Part shown: in pieces, positions 1 to 6,296 of the stretch
Numbering within the stretch: position 1 is the stretch's first letter
Layout: every line of letters begins with the position of its first letter
From: a bacterium UBA3756
GTDB lineage: Bacteria; Bacteroidota; Bacteroidia; Bacteroidales; Bacteroidaceae
Reading direction: 5' to 3'
Assembly: GCA_002371695.1 (NCBI GenBank)
Contig: DFGG01000014.1
Location: 1 to 10,311, forward strand
Length of the DNA stretch: 10,311 nucleotides
Notes under the pieces: generated by a model
What the model saw: the letters and a program-made list of their open reading frames with translations, nothing else
Databases searched by the model: none
Told to the model about the DNA's origin: nothing
Position numbers and translations under genes: made by a program

Positions 1-54
1 GCAGAAAGAAGTCTCTTTACGGCTGTCATGAAAATGCCGCTTGGCAGCAACTGA
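1..54 (+). CDS. Possible 3' tail of an upstream gene (partial)
   Basis: Reading from base 1, the first frame stays open for 17 codons (AERSLFTAVMKMPLGSN) and stops at TGA 52-54. The peptide looks like an ordinary protein C-terminus, and the next evident gene begins only after a promoter-like element, so this may be the end of a gene that starts outside the window. Frame 3 is also open, to a TAG near 88, so the choice of frame is not secure. I do not recognise the family. No terminator hairpin is visible between 55 and 110, a stretch that is simply AT-rich. Confidence 0.35.
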   Translation, partial: AERSLFTAVMKMPLGSN

Positions 55-114
55 CTTTTTCCCTAATAAATATTAATAATAAGGTGTAGCGAGTCGGATT
101 TCACAAAAAAGTAG

Positions 115-122
115 TATCTTTG
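115..122 (+). promoter_or_regulatory. Bacteroidetes -7 promoter element upstream of the DUF4160 gene
   Basis: TATCTTTG matches the Bacteroidetes primary-sigma -7 consensus TAnnTTTG and lies 32 bp before the DUF4160 start. No clear -33 TTTG is visible about 20 bp upstream. It would transcribe both small genes that follow. Confidence 0.6.
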
Positions 123-154
123 CACACGATAGTAAAAATAAAAGAGTTTCGACA

Positions 155-457
155 ATGGGCAAACTGATGTTGCTTCTCTATTTCATCCTTTCTGTATTCC
201 CTGCCGATGCGACGGAGAATCGTCGACACATCCATGTAGTACGTAGAGGCAGTAAGAAGTCGCACAGAGGTAATACCGTGGCAAAGATATGGATTGAGGA
301 GAATGGTGAGAAGAAAATAGAGGTTGCTTGGTCGGAACTTACCGCTGATGAAGAGGCATTGATTATTGAGACTATCGACACGCACTGGAAAGAACTTAAT
401 CAGATGATTGATGACGTTTTTGCCGGCAAGAAAATACAGATAAAACGCATTAAATAA
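155..457 (+). CDS. DUF4160 family small protein
   Basis: The 100-residue product matches what I recall of the DUF4160 family. It has an N-terminal strand, then an H-x-H-V motif (H25, H27) after an E-N-R-R turn, a basic glycine-rich segment (about 29-40), a strand that includes AKIWIEENGEKKIEVAW, and a C-terminal helix ending in a lysine-rich tail. The biochemical role is unknown. Members are commonly encoded directly beside a DUF2442 gene, as here, and such pairs have been suggested to be toxin-antitoxin-like; nothing in this sequence proves that. The hydrophobic first 18 residues could be mistaken for a signal peptide, but in this family they correspond to the folded N-terminus. The ATG at 155 is chosen because it gives the usual family start (MGKL) and follows the -7 element. 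The next gene starts 16 bp downstream. Confidence 0.75.
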   Translation: MGKLMLLLYFILSVFPADATENRRHIHVVRRGSKKSHRGNTVAKIWIEENGEKKIEVAWSELTADEEALIIETIDTHWKELNQMIDDVFAGKKIQIKRIK

Positions 458-459
458 TT

Positions 460-465
460 AGGAGG
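460..465 (+). promoter_or_regulatory. Canonical Shine-Dalgarno for the DUF2442 gene
   Basis: AGGAGG lies 8 nt before ATG 474. A full Shine-Dalgarno is uncommon in Bacteroidetes, and the other starts in this window mostly lack one, so it stands out. It supports ATG 474 as the start and fits a gene pair that has moved horizontally. Confidence 0.65.
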
Positions 466-473
466 ACAAGGAT

Positions 474-713
474 ATGTGCAAATTCAAGGATACAACGTTA
501 GGCATTAAGAAACTCGACTTCAACGTAAAGCGTGGTGCAATGGCGGCCTATCTGACAGATGGTCGCGAGATTATTGTCCCCGTCTCAATGTTTCCCGATA
601 TCAAGCACCTGACGAAAAAGCAGCGCGAGGAATGGATGATTATGGATGACCAGTATTTTTCCTTTGAAGCACTGAGCCGCATCTATTCCGTCAAAGACTT
701 ACTGAGACTTTAG
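474..713 (+). CDS. DUF2442 domain protein
   Basis: This 79-residue protein is a DUF2442 member. It has an early strand (IKKLDFNVKRGAMAAYLTDG), the family's typical segment GREIIVPVSMFPDIKHLT (about 31-48), a tryptophan-containing helix (EEWMIM), and a conserved-looking end (EALSRIYSVKDLLRL) that matches the IxxEgLHw-like C-terminal strand and helix in relatives. The function is not established. DUF2442 proteins often sit immediately downstream of DUF4160 proteins and are sometimes listed as antitoxin-like partners. The 16-bp gap and the shared upstream promoter make a bicistronic unit likely. The pair is richer in AAA, ATT and similar A/T-ending codons than the genes that follow, which suggests acquisition. 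Confidence 0.75.
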   Translation: MCKFKDTTLGIKKLDFNVKRGAMAAYLTDGREIIVPVSMFPDIKHLTKKQREEWMIMDDQYFSFEALSRIYSVKDLLRL

Positions 714-758
714 AACTTATTGCAGTAAGAATTAATACAGTAATGAATCATAATCAAA

Positions 759-818
759 ATGAGGGACACTGAAAATGATCAGAAGAACCGACCCTATGAT
801 TCCCCAAAGAAGAATTGA
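759..818 (+). CDS. Possible 19-residue micro-ORF in the DUF2442-sufE spacer
   Basis: ATG 759 opens a 19-codon frame (MRDTENDQKNRPYDSPKKN) that ends at TGA 816-818 inside the AATTGAAG repeat. The peptide is very polar, with no hydrophobic segment. It could be a real small protein, the remnant of a longer gene, or chance. No promoter element and no ribosome binding site supports it. The rest of the 714-844 spacer holds only the short repeat described separately. Confidence 0.15.
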   Translation: MRDTENDQKNRPYDSPKKN

Positions 819-836
819 AGAATTGAAAAATTGAAG
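813..836 (+). repeat. 8-bp tandem repeat (AATTGAAG) x3 just before sufE
   Basis: Three adjoining octamers read AATTGAAG, AATTGAAA and AATTGAAG. The array ends 8 bp before the sufE start codon, so if transcribed it forms the translation initiation region. It shares the ATTGAA core with the heptamer array before purE, but the period is 8 rather than 7. Confidence 0.7.
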
Positions 837-844
837 AAAGAGAT

Positions 845-1333
845 ATGACCATCAACGAGACACAGGACGAGATTATCGAGGAGTTCTCCAGCCTGGAGGA
901 CTGGATGGACAAGTACCAGCTGCTGATAGACTTGGGCAACGAGCAGGAGCCCCTCCCGGAGCAGTATAAGACGGAGCAGAATCTGATAGACGGTTGCCAG
1001 AGCCGCGTATGGCTACAGGCAGACTATATAGACCCCACCCCTACCCCTCCCCTTGAAGGGGCGGGGAGTGTTAGTGGTACTCCCCTTGAAGGGGCGGGGA
1101 ATCACAAGGTGATACGCTTCACGGCTGAGAGCGATGCGCTCATCGTGAAGGGTATCGTCAGTCTGCTCATCCGTGTGCTCAGCGGCCATACGCCGCAGGA
1201 GATCCTTGACGCCGACCTCTATTTCATCGAGCAGATCGGCCTGAAGGAGCATCTGTCGCCCACACGTAGTAACGGACTTCTTGCAATGGTGAAGCAAATG
1301 CGTATGTACGCACTGGCTTTCAGTAAGATGTGA
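845..1333 (+). CDS. sufE: SufE family cysteine desulfurase activator with in-frame insertion
   Basis: SufE accepts persulfide sulfur from the cysteine desulfurase SufS and passes it to the SufBCD scaffold for Fe-S cluster assembly in the cytoplasm. The acceptor cysteine is C51 in the LIDGCQSRVW motif. The C-terminal half carries the family core (SDALIVKGIVSLLIRVLSGH, then LKEHLSPTRSNGLLAMV). The protein is 162 residues, about 24 longer than usual SufE. The excess lies at about 63-87, between two core strands, where low-complexity sequence (PTPTPPLEGAGSVSGTPLEGAG) is encoded by the palindromic repeat at 1031-1102. The frame is intact and all recognisable core elements remain, so the gene is probably functional. 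No Bacteroidetes -7 element is visible directly upstream. A terminator follows. The rest of the suf operon is not in the window. Confidence 0.93.
   Translation: MTINETQDEIIEEFSSLEDWMDKYQLLIDLGNEQEPLPEQYKTEQNLIDGCQSRVWLQADYIDPTPTPPLEGAGSVSGTPLEGAGNHKVIRFTAESDALIVKGIVSLLIRVLSGHTPQEILDADLYFIEQIGLKEHLSPTRSNGLLAMVKQMRMYALAFSKM
1031..1102 (+). repeat. In-frame palindromic GC-rich insertion inside sufE
   Basis: About 72 bp interrupt the SufE core. A C-run arm (1033-1047: C4-A-C4-TA-C4) leads into two copies of a 21-bp unit at 1047-1067 and 1080-1100. Each copy contains the perfect inverted repeat CCCCTTGAAGGGG (1049-1061 and 1082-1094) followed by a second G run, CGGGG. The copies start exactly 33 bp apart, so they encode an 11-residue period (PLEGAGSVSGT, then PLEGAG). 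With the preceding C run, the first hairpin can extend to about 10 bp with one T-C mismatch. The boundaries are inferred from where SufE similarity stops and resumes, so they are uncertain by a few codons. Compare the insertion in ispG at 10034-10127. Confidence 0.85.
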
Positions 1334-1364
1334 TGATTGGATAAAGGAAAATGGAAACTTTTAG

Positions 1365-1402
1365 AGCGGAAACTGTAGCGAGAGTTTCCGCTTTTTATTT
1401 TT
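1365..1402 (+). terminator. Intrinsic terminator after sufE
   Basis: A perfect 10-bp stem (AGCGGAAACT 1365-1374 with AGTTTCCGCT 1383-1392) with an 8-nt loop is followed by a T-rich tract (TTTTATTTTT). It starts 31 bp after the sufE stop and separates sufE from the nrdD promoter region. Confidence 0.88.
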
Positions 1403-1462
1403 AACATGCTGGAAATCAGCGGTTTGACATTTTTTAACTACAGAAAAGTTTTCCAAAACGGA

Positions 1463-1490
1463 TAACTTTGGGATATTTGTTGTATCTTTG
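1463..1490 (+). promoter_or_regulatory. nrdD promoter region with two -7-like elements
   Basis: TATCTTTG at 1483-1490 and TAACTTTG at 1463-1470 both match the Bacteroidetes TAnnTTTG element and start 20 bp apart. The downstream element is the better candidate and leaves a 5' leader of roughly 55 nt. That leader contains a small inverted repeat (TTCCG 1499-1503 with CGGAA 1511-1515). No clear -33 TTTG is found about 20 bp upstream of either element. No binding site of a known RNR regulator was recognised. Confidence 0.6.
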
Positions 1491-1552
1491 CAAACGGTTT
1501 CCGAATCTAACGGAATTAACATACAAGAAAGTATAGACTAAAAACTTATAAT

Positions 1553-3790
1553 ATGATCCAGACAGTAGTAAAGCGCGACGGGCGCATTGTGGGGTTCAAT
1601 GAACAGAAAGTGATGGCGGCTATCCGTAAGGCCATGCTCCATACCGACAAGGGAGAGGACGAACGGTTGCTGTACCAGATAACCGACCGTATCGCTCAGC
1701 GAGGCGAGAGTCAGATGACAGTGGAGCAGATACAGGATGCCGTGGAGGTGGAGCTGATGAAGTCGAGCCGTAAGGATGTGGCTCAGAAATATATCGCCTA
1801 TCGCCATCAGCGTTCGGTGGCTCGCAAGGCCAAAACCCGCGAGGTGTTCCTCGATATTGTGAACATCAAGAATAATGACGTGACGCGCGAGAATGCCAAC
1901 ATGAATGCCGACACACCGGCAGGCATGATGATGAAGTTTGCTTCGGAGACCACCAAGCCCTTCGTCGATGACTATCTGCTCTCGGAGGAAACCCGCGACG
2001 CCGTGGAACACAACTACCTGCATATCCACGACAAGGACTATTATCCCACGAAGTCGCTCACCTGCGTGCAGCACCCGCTGGACAACATCCTCAACTGTGG
2101 GTTCATCGCCGGTCATGGTGCCTCGCGCCCTGCCAAGCGCATTGAGACAGCCTCGGTACTGGCCTGTATCTCGATGGAGTGCGCTCAGAACGAGATGCAC
2201 GGTGGGCAGGCCATTCCCGCCTTCGACTTCTATCTGGCCCCTTACGTACGCATGACATACATTGAGGAACTCAAAGCCCTGGAGGAACTCAACGGTGAGA
2301 GTTACAAGGAACTCTACGACGAGCCCCTGATGGACTATGTCAAGAAGCCTCTCGACGGCCTGACGGGCCGTGAGCGTGCCCAGCAGCATGCCATCAACAA
2401 GACCGTGGGGCGCGTGCATCAGGCTATGGAGGCCTTTATCCACAACATGAACACCATCCACTCACGGGGCGGCAACCAGGTGGTATTCTCATCTATTAAT
2501 TATGGTACGGATACCAGTGCCGAGGGACGTTGCGTGATGCGCGAGATACTGCTCAGCACCTACGAGGGCGTGGGTGGCGGTGAGACAGCCATCTTCCCCA
2601 TACAGATATGGAAGAAGAAGCGCGGGGTGAACTATCTGCCCGAAGACCGCAACTTCGACCTCTACCAACTGGCCTGCAAGGTGACGGCTCGCAGATTCTT
2701 CCCCAACTTCCTGAACCTCGACGCCACCTTCAACCAGGACAGCGACTGGCGTGCAGACGACCCGAAACGCTACATCCACGAGGTGGCTACCATGGGATGC
2801 CGTACACGCGTCTACGAGAACCGCTTCGGACCAAAGACCAGCATCGGTCGCGGCAACCTTTCGTTCTCGACCATCAATATCGTGAAACTCGCCATCGAGT
2901 GCATGGGCGTGGAAGATAAGGAACAGCGTATCGGACAGTTCTTTGCCAAGCTCGACAATATGCTGGAGGTGACGGCCAAGCAGCTCGAAGACCGCTATCA
3001 GTTCCAGAAGACGGCTTTCGCCCGGCAGTTCCCGCTACTGATGAAGAGCCTCTGGATAGGGGCTGACAAGCTGAAGCCCACAGACACGGTGGAGAGTGTG
3101 ATCAACCAAGGTACGCTCGGCATCGGCTTCATCGGACTGGCAGAGTGCCTCGTCGCACTCACTGGCAAGCATCATGGTGAGTCGGAAGAGTCGCAGGAAC
3201 TGGGACTGAAGATCGTGACCTATATGCGCGACCGTGCCAATGAGTTCTCTGAGCGTTACCACCACAACTACTCTGTGCTGGCCACACCGGCTGAGGGCCT
3301 GGCAGGTAAGTTCACGAAGAAAGACCGTAAAGAGTTCGGCATCATTCCCGGCGTCACTGACCGTGACTACTATACCAACTCCAACCACGTGCCAGTCTAT
3401 TACAAGTGCTCTGCCCGTCATAAGGCAGAGGTGGAGGCTCCCTACCACACGCTGACACGTGCCGGACATATCTTCTATGTGGAGATTGATGGCGATGCTA
3501 CCCATAATCCGCAGGTGATCATGAGCGTGGTGGATATGATGGACCAGCTCGACATGGGCTACGGCTCGGTGAATCACAACCGCAACCGTTGTATGGACTG
3601 CGGTTACGAGAATGCCGACGATCATCTGGAGGTATGCCCCAAGTGTGGCTCGAAGAACATCGACAAGCTGCAGCGTATCACGGGTTACCTGGTAGGTACC
3701 ACCGACCGTTGGAACTCGGGTAAGCTGGCCGAGCTCAACGACCGCGTGACCCATATTGACCATGGCATGCAGGATCTCTTCGGGGAATGA
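1553..3790 (+). CDS. nrdD: Anaerobic (class III) ribonucleoside-triphosphate reductase
   Basis: This oxygen-sensitive glycyl-radical enzyme reduces ribonucleoside triphosphates to dNTPs in the cytoplasm. At 745 residues it has a complete layout. An N-terminal ATP-cone (about 1-95, opening VVKRDGRIVGFNEQKV) mediates overall activity control by ATP and dATP; this has been shown structurally for the Prevotella copri enzyme. The reductase barrel follows, including ACISMECAQNEMHGGQAI with C205 and C210. The finger-loop MGCR motif carries C416, the likely thiyl-radical cysteine. A zinc site (C680, C683, C695, C698; CxxC-x11-CxxC) precedes the glycyl-radical loop RITGYLV, with G711 as the likely radical residue. 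The start ATG 1553 gives a full ATP-cone. The stop overlaps the nrdG start (ATGA), so the activase is translationally coupled. The residue roles are assigned by family analogy. Confidence 0.97.
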   Translation: MIQTVVKRDGRIVGFNEQKVMAAIRKAMLHTDKGEDERLLYQITDRIAQRGESQMTVEQIQDAVEVELMKSSRKDVAQKYIAYRHQRSVARKAKTREVFLDIVNIKNNDVTRENANMNADTPAGMMMKFASETTKPFVDDYLLSEETRDAVEHNYLHIHDKDYYPTKSLTCVQHPLDNILNCGFIAGHGASRPAKRIETASVLACISMECAQNEMHGGQAIPAFDFYLAPYVRMTYIEELKALEELNGESYKELYDEPLMDYVKKPLDGLTGRERAQQHAINKTVGRVHQAMEAFIHNMNTIHSRGGNQVVFSSINYGTDTSAEGRCVMREILLSTYEGVGGGETAIFPIQIWKKKRGVNYLPEDRNFDLYQLACKVTARRFFPNFLNLDATFNQDSDWRADDPKRYIHEVATMGCRTRVYENRFGPKTSIGRGNLSFSTINIVKLAIECMGVEDKEQRIGQFFAKLDNMLEVTAKQLEDRYQFQKTAFARQFPLLMKSLWIGADKLKPTDTVESVINQGTLGIGFIGLAECLVALTGKHHGESEESQELGLKIVTYMRDRANEFSERYHHNYSVLATPAEGLAGKFTKKDRKEFGIIPGVTDRDYYTNSNHVPVYYKCSARHKAEVEAPYHTLTRAGHIFYVEIDGDATHNPQVIMSVVDMMDQLDMGYGSVNHNRNRCMDCGYENADDHLEVCPKCGSKNIDKLQRITGYLVGTTDRWNSGKLAELNDRVTHIDHGMQDLFGE

Positions 3791-4299
3791 TTCGCGTACT
3801 TGATATCATAGAGGATACAATGGTGGACGGTCCGGGTTTCCGGACCTCCATTTATTGTGCGGGCTGTCGTCATGCCTGCCCCGGCTGTCATAACCCCCAG
3901 TCGTGGGACTCCAATGCCGGGCGTGACATGTCGACGGAAGAGCTGATGCGCATCATCGAGGCTGACCCGTTTGCCAACGTCACCTTTTCAGGAGGCGACC
4001 CGATGTATCAGGCCGAGGGATTTGCGGAATTGGCACGGGAGATTCACAAGCGCACCAATAAGGATATCTGGTGTTACACGGGATTCACCTACGAACAGCT
4101 CATCAACCACCATCAGCGTGAATTGCTGGAGTATGTCGATGTGTTGGTCGACGGACCTTTCGTTGAGAAGCTGCGCGACCCAGACCTGCTCTTCCGGGGC
4201 AGCAGCAACCAGCGTCTCATTGATGTGCAGGCATCGCTCTTTGCGGGGCACATCGTCCTCTGGCGCCCTGATGTGACAGTCAGGCCTTATTCCCGATAG
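3787..4299 (+). CDS. nrdG: Anaerobic RNR activating enzyme (radical SAM)
   Basis: NrdG uses a [4Fe-4S] cluster and S-adenosylmethionine to install the glycyl radical on NrdD. The cluster motif CxxxCxxC is seen at C27, C31 and C34 (CRHACPGC, followed by HNPQSW). It is preceded by the typical V-D-G-P-G-F-R-T entry segment at residues 13-20. The glycine-rich SAM-contact motif FSGGDPM is at about 67-73. At 170 residues it is slightly longer than the E. coli enzyme. Its ATG overlaps the nrdD stop by 4 bp, so the two proteins are expected to be made together from the nrdD promoter. Its last 13 bp (4287-4299) overlap the 3' end of the convergent phosphatase gene, an unusually tight arrangement that leaves no dedicated terminator between them. 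Confidence 0.96.
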   Translation: MIRVLDIIEDTMVDGPGFRTSIYCAGCRHACPGCHNPQSWDSNAGRDMSTEELMRIIEADPFANVTFSGGDPMYQAEGFAELAREIHKRTNKDIWCYTGFTYEQLINHHQRELLEYVDVLVDGPFVEKLRDPDLLFRGSSNQRLIDVQASLFAGHIVLWRPDVTVRPYSR

Positions 4300-5570
4300 G
4301 TGTCCAGCTTCTTAAGATAATAATCCTTGAAGTCGCTCCAGTGGTAGTAGGGGGCGCAGTCGGTCTGCAAGGGCAGCGTGGCCTCATTCTCGTTGAGGAG
4401 CACCTTGAAGAGCACATCCTTGTCTCTGGTATTTTTGCGATAGAAGATGAACTGTACGTTGCAGGCCATCGGATACACCTTGTAGTTGACCCATCCCTTG
4501 TCTACGAGCTGTTCCAGGTCTTCCACCTGTTGGTCGAAGCCGTTAATGCCCAGTAGGCATACCAGTGGCAGCACCACCGTTTCGTGGCCGAAGCGGAGTG
4601 TGGCCCCGTTCTTCGGCATGGCAATGCAACTGTCGGCCTCCTCGATGATCTTGCGCAACAGGTTGCGCTGTATGAAGGGCTGCGTGCCTCCGTTCAGGGG
4701 GTAGGCACCGTAGAGGATGTACCAGTAGGCATTTGCCTGCAGCCAGTTGTTGTAGAGCTCTTCGGGGGTATAGATATCGAACATGTCGAAGTGTTGTCCG
4801 ATCTCTGTACCCTGGGCACTGGAGGCAAACTTGAAGTAAACCAAGTTCAGACGGTAGAGGTCGATCTGGTTGTGGGCGTAGGCGGTGTCGTTGAACAGGC
4901 GCTCCATGGGGGCGAGGTGGTTCTGGTATTTGTTGCAGAAGTCGTCATAACGCTTTTTCGCTTCCGTGTTCCACTTCTGATCATATAGCTTGCGGTCCTG
5001 CAGATTCATGTAGTACATATCGTGCTGGCTGGCATCAAGGGTGAATCGCAGACGGGGGTTCAGTTCCGACAGTTGCAGGAGGGCATTCTCCATAGACAGG
5101 ATGCTGCGGATGATGATAGTGCTTTTCGCATCCACGTAGGCATTGCCCTTGAACACCTGGGGGAAGTTGCGGAACATCCGTTCTGCTATCTCGCGATGCT
5201 GGCGCTCGCCGAGAGGTGTCAGTTCTCCCAGACGGTCGGTAGCCTCCTCGCGGAGCAGTTTCAACTGGCGGAGCACCTCTTTGCCCTTCTCCGACAGTTT
5301 TCCCAGACTGTCGGCTCTTTGGAGAGTGGCACAGGGGAAGTCGTACTCGCGCTGATGGATCATATAGCGGGAACCGTGGCGCCCATAGTGACTGATATAG
5401 AAAGGTTTCTTGCCCTTGGGAGCCGGTGAGAGATTCTTCTCGGGACCAGGGTAGACGAAATAGTTGCTGCCTGCTTTTAGTTTGTTTGCACGTAGTTCTT
5501 CGCGTATGGTCTGCGCCCCGGCAATGATGGGAAAAAGGACTGCCAGGACGATAAGAATAAATTTTCTCAT
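4287..5570 (-). CDS. Secreted histidine-type phosphatase, MINPP-like
   Basis: This 427-residue histidine phosphatase of branch 2 resembles the multiple inositol polyphosphate phosphatases (phytate and inositol-phosphate degrading) known from gut Bacteroidetes. The N-terminus is a classic signal peptide (basic MRK, a hydrophobic core, cleavage probably after AGA near residue 19), with no lipobox cysteine, so the enzyme is likely periplasmic or carried in outer-membrane vesicles. The catalytic RHGxR motif is at R64-H65-G66-S67-R68 (YISHYGRHGSRYM); H65 would be the phospho-accepting nucleophile. The second catalytic motif is at H329-E330-T331 in LRFGHETVV, where MINPP enzymes have HAE and phytases have HD. 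The substrate is therefore inferred, not certain. The start ATG lies about 22 bp downstream of a good promoter element. The gene is monocistronic and convergent with nrdG. Confidence 0.85.
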   Translation of the reverse strand: MRKFILIVLAVLFPIIAGAQTIREELRANKLKAGSNYFVYPGPEKNLSPAPKGKKPFYISHYGRHGSRYMIHQREYDFPCATLQRADSLGKLSEKGKEVLRQLKLLREEATDRLGELTPLGERQHREIAERMFRNFPQVFKGNAYVDAKSTIIIRSILSMENALLQLSELNPRLRFTLDASQHDMYYMNLQDRKLYDQKWNTEAKKRYDDFCNKYQNHLAPMERLFNDTAYAHNQIDLYRLNLVYFKFASSAQGTEIGQHFDMFDIYTPEELYNNWLQANAYWYILYGAYPLNGGTQPFIQRNLLRKIIEEADSCIAMPKNGATLRFGHETVVLPLVCLLGINGFDQQVEDLEQLVDKGWVNYKVYPMACNVQFIFYRKNTRDKDVLFKVLLNENEATLPLQTDCAPYYHWSDFKDYYLKKLDTYRE

Positions 5571-5588
5571 AAGTTTTTTCCTGTTTCG

Positions 5589-5620
5589 GTTGCAAAGTTA
5601 CAAAAAAATCTGTATTTTTG
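5589..5620 (+). promoter_or_regulatory. Promoter of the rpoN operon, interleaved with the phosphatase promoter
   Basis: TATTTTTG at 5613-5620 matches TAnnTTTG. GTTG at 5589-5592 stands 20 bp upstream as a near-consensus -33. The first ATG is at 5639, implying a leader of roughly 10-12 nt. The spacer of this promoter contains the whole -7 element of the opposite promoter, so only one polymerase can occupy the site at a time. Confidence 0.7.
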
Positions 5621-5624
5621 CAAA
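5593..5624 (-). promoter_or_regulatory. Promoter of the phosphatase gene
   Basis: On the minus strand, TAACTTTG (plus-strand CAAAGTTA, 5593-5600) is preceded after a 20-bp spacer by TTTG (plus-strand CAAA, 5621-5624). Both match the Bacteroidetes -7/-33 promoter. The start codon at 5570 follows within 22 bp, implying a 5' leader of only about 15 nt. Confidence 0.75.
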
Positions 5625-5638
5625 AAATTAGAGAGATT

Positions 5639-6289
5639 ATGGCAAAAAACGCTAAATGGAGTGACGACTACTGGCTGTTGCTGATGCAGATTTACCTTCA
5701 GCGGCCCATGGGTGTCAAGCCTATGTATAGCCGTAAGATGGTGGACTTGAGCCTTGAGTTGCACCTGCCGCCTCAGATGCTGTTCGTCAGGATGTGCCAG
5801 ATCGCAAACCTGGAGACCCCTCGCATCGAGCACATCTGGGAGACCTATGGGCACAACCCCCGTAAGCTGGCGCGCGCCGTCAGCCTGTGGCGGGAGATGC
5901 GTGGCTATGGCAATGCCGATGAGTTCTATGAGGGTGTGGAGGTGAACGAGACGTTCGAGCGCGATTTTCGTCCGTTGGCGGAAGATGGCGAGCTGATGCC
6001 TGTGATGCTGATTCTGATTCTCGACCTCTATTTCCGTCTGACGCCCATCACCATGGCCGTTGAGACGCCCGAGGTGCAGGAACTGGCCAGGCTGATCAAG
6101 TTGCGCCCTCAGCGCGTGGTTGATGTGATGGGGGTGTTCCAGCATTGCGATCCCTACCTGAACCGTAAGGACACTACCGATTCCCTCTTGTTGCAGCCTT
6201 GCAAGGAGATATGGCAGCGCTTTGGCAATGGCGATACGGAGGATCTTGCCTCTTTTGCCTCTCAGTTAAAGGAATATTTCAGAAGTTGA
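5639..6289 (+). CDS. Unrecognised helical protein encoded upstream of rpoN
   Basis: I do not recognise a named family. The 216-residue product appears soluble and mainly alpha-helical. The N-terminal part is rich in aromatic residues and methionine (WSDDYWLLLMQIYLQRP), with a long helical middle region (about 30-90). A hydrophobic stretch at about 121-140 (LMPVMLILILDLYFRLTP) is flanked by charged residues and is more likely a buried helix than a membrane anchor. There is no signal peptide. ATG 5639 is preferred over an in-frame TTG at 5618, because that TTG is the end of the promoter's -7 element. rpoN starts 7 bp after the stop, so the two are almost certainly cotranscribed. A link to sigma-54 function is suggested only by this position. 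Confidence 0.8.
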   Translation: MAKNAKWSDDYWLLLMQIYLQRPMGVKPMYSRKMVDLSLELHLPPQMLFVRMCQIANLETPRIEHIWETYGHNPRKLARAVSLWREMRGYGNADEFYEGVEVNETFERDFRPLAEDGELMPVMLILILDLYFRLTPITMAVETPEVQELARLIKLRPQRVVDVMGVFQHCDPYLNRKDTTDSLLLQPCKEIWQRFGNGDTEDLASFASQLKEYFRS

Positions 6290-6296
6290 CAGAGGG

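Noticed and set aside
155..205. Signal peptide on the DUF4160 protein
   Set aside because: The hydrophobic N-terminus corresponds to the family's first folded strand, and cytoplasmic location is expected for the DUF4160-DUF2442 pair.
1538..2461. 307-codon open frame on the minus strand
   Set aside because: It is antisense to nrdD, whose full-length match to class III RNR with all catalytic motifs is beyond doubt. The opposite frame is open only because of codon bias.
3035..3763. 242-codon open frame on the minus strand
   Set aside because: It lies opposite the C-terminal third of nrdD, including the zinc and glycyl-radical region, and shows no domain or promoter of its own.
4584..4988. 134-codon plus-strand frame opposite the phosphatase
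   Set aside because: It is antisense to a gene with a signal peptide, an RHGxR motif and a good promoter, and has no family resemblance itself.
5618..5638. TTG start giving seven extra residues to the protein upstream of rpoN
   Set aside because: The TTG is the end of the TATTTTTG promoter element and would lie upstream of the expected transcription start. ATG 5639 is more plausible.
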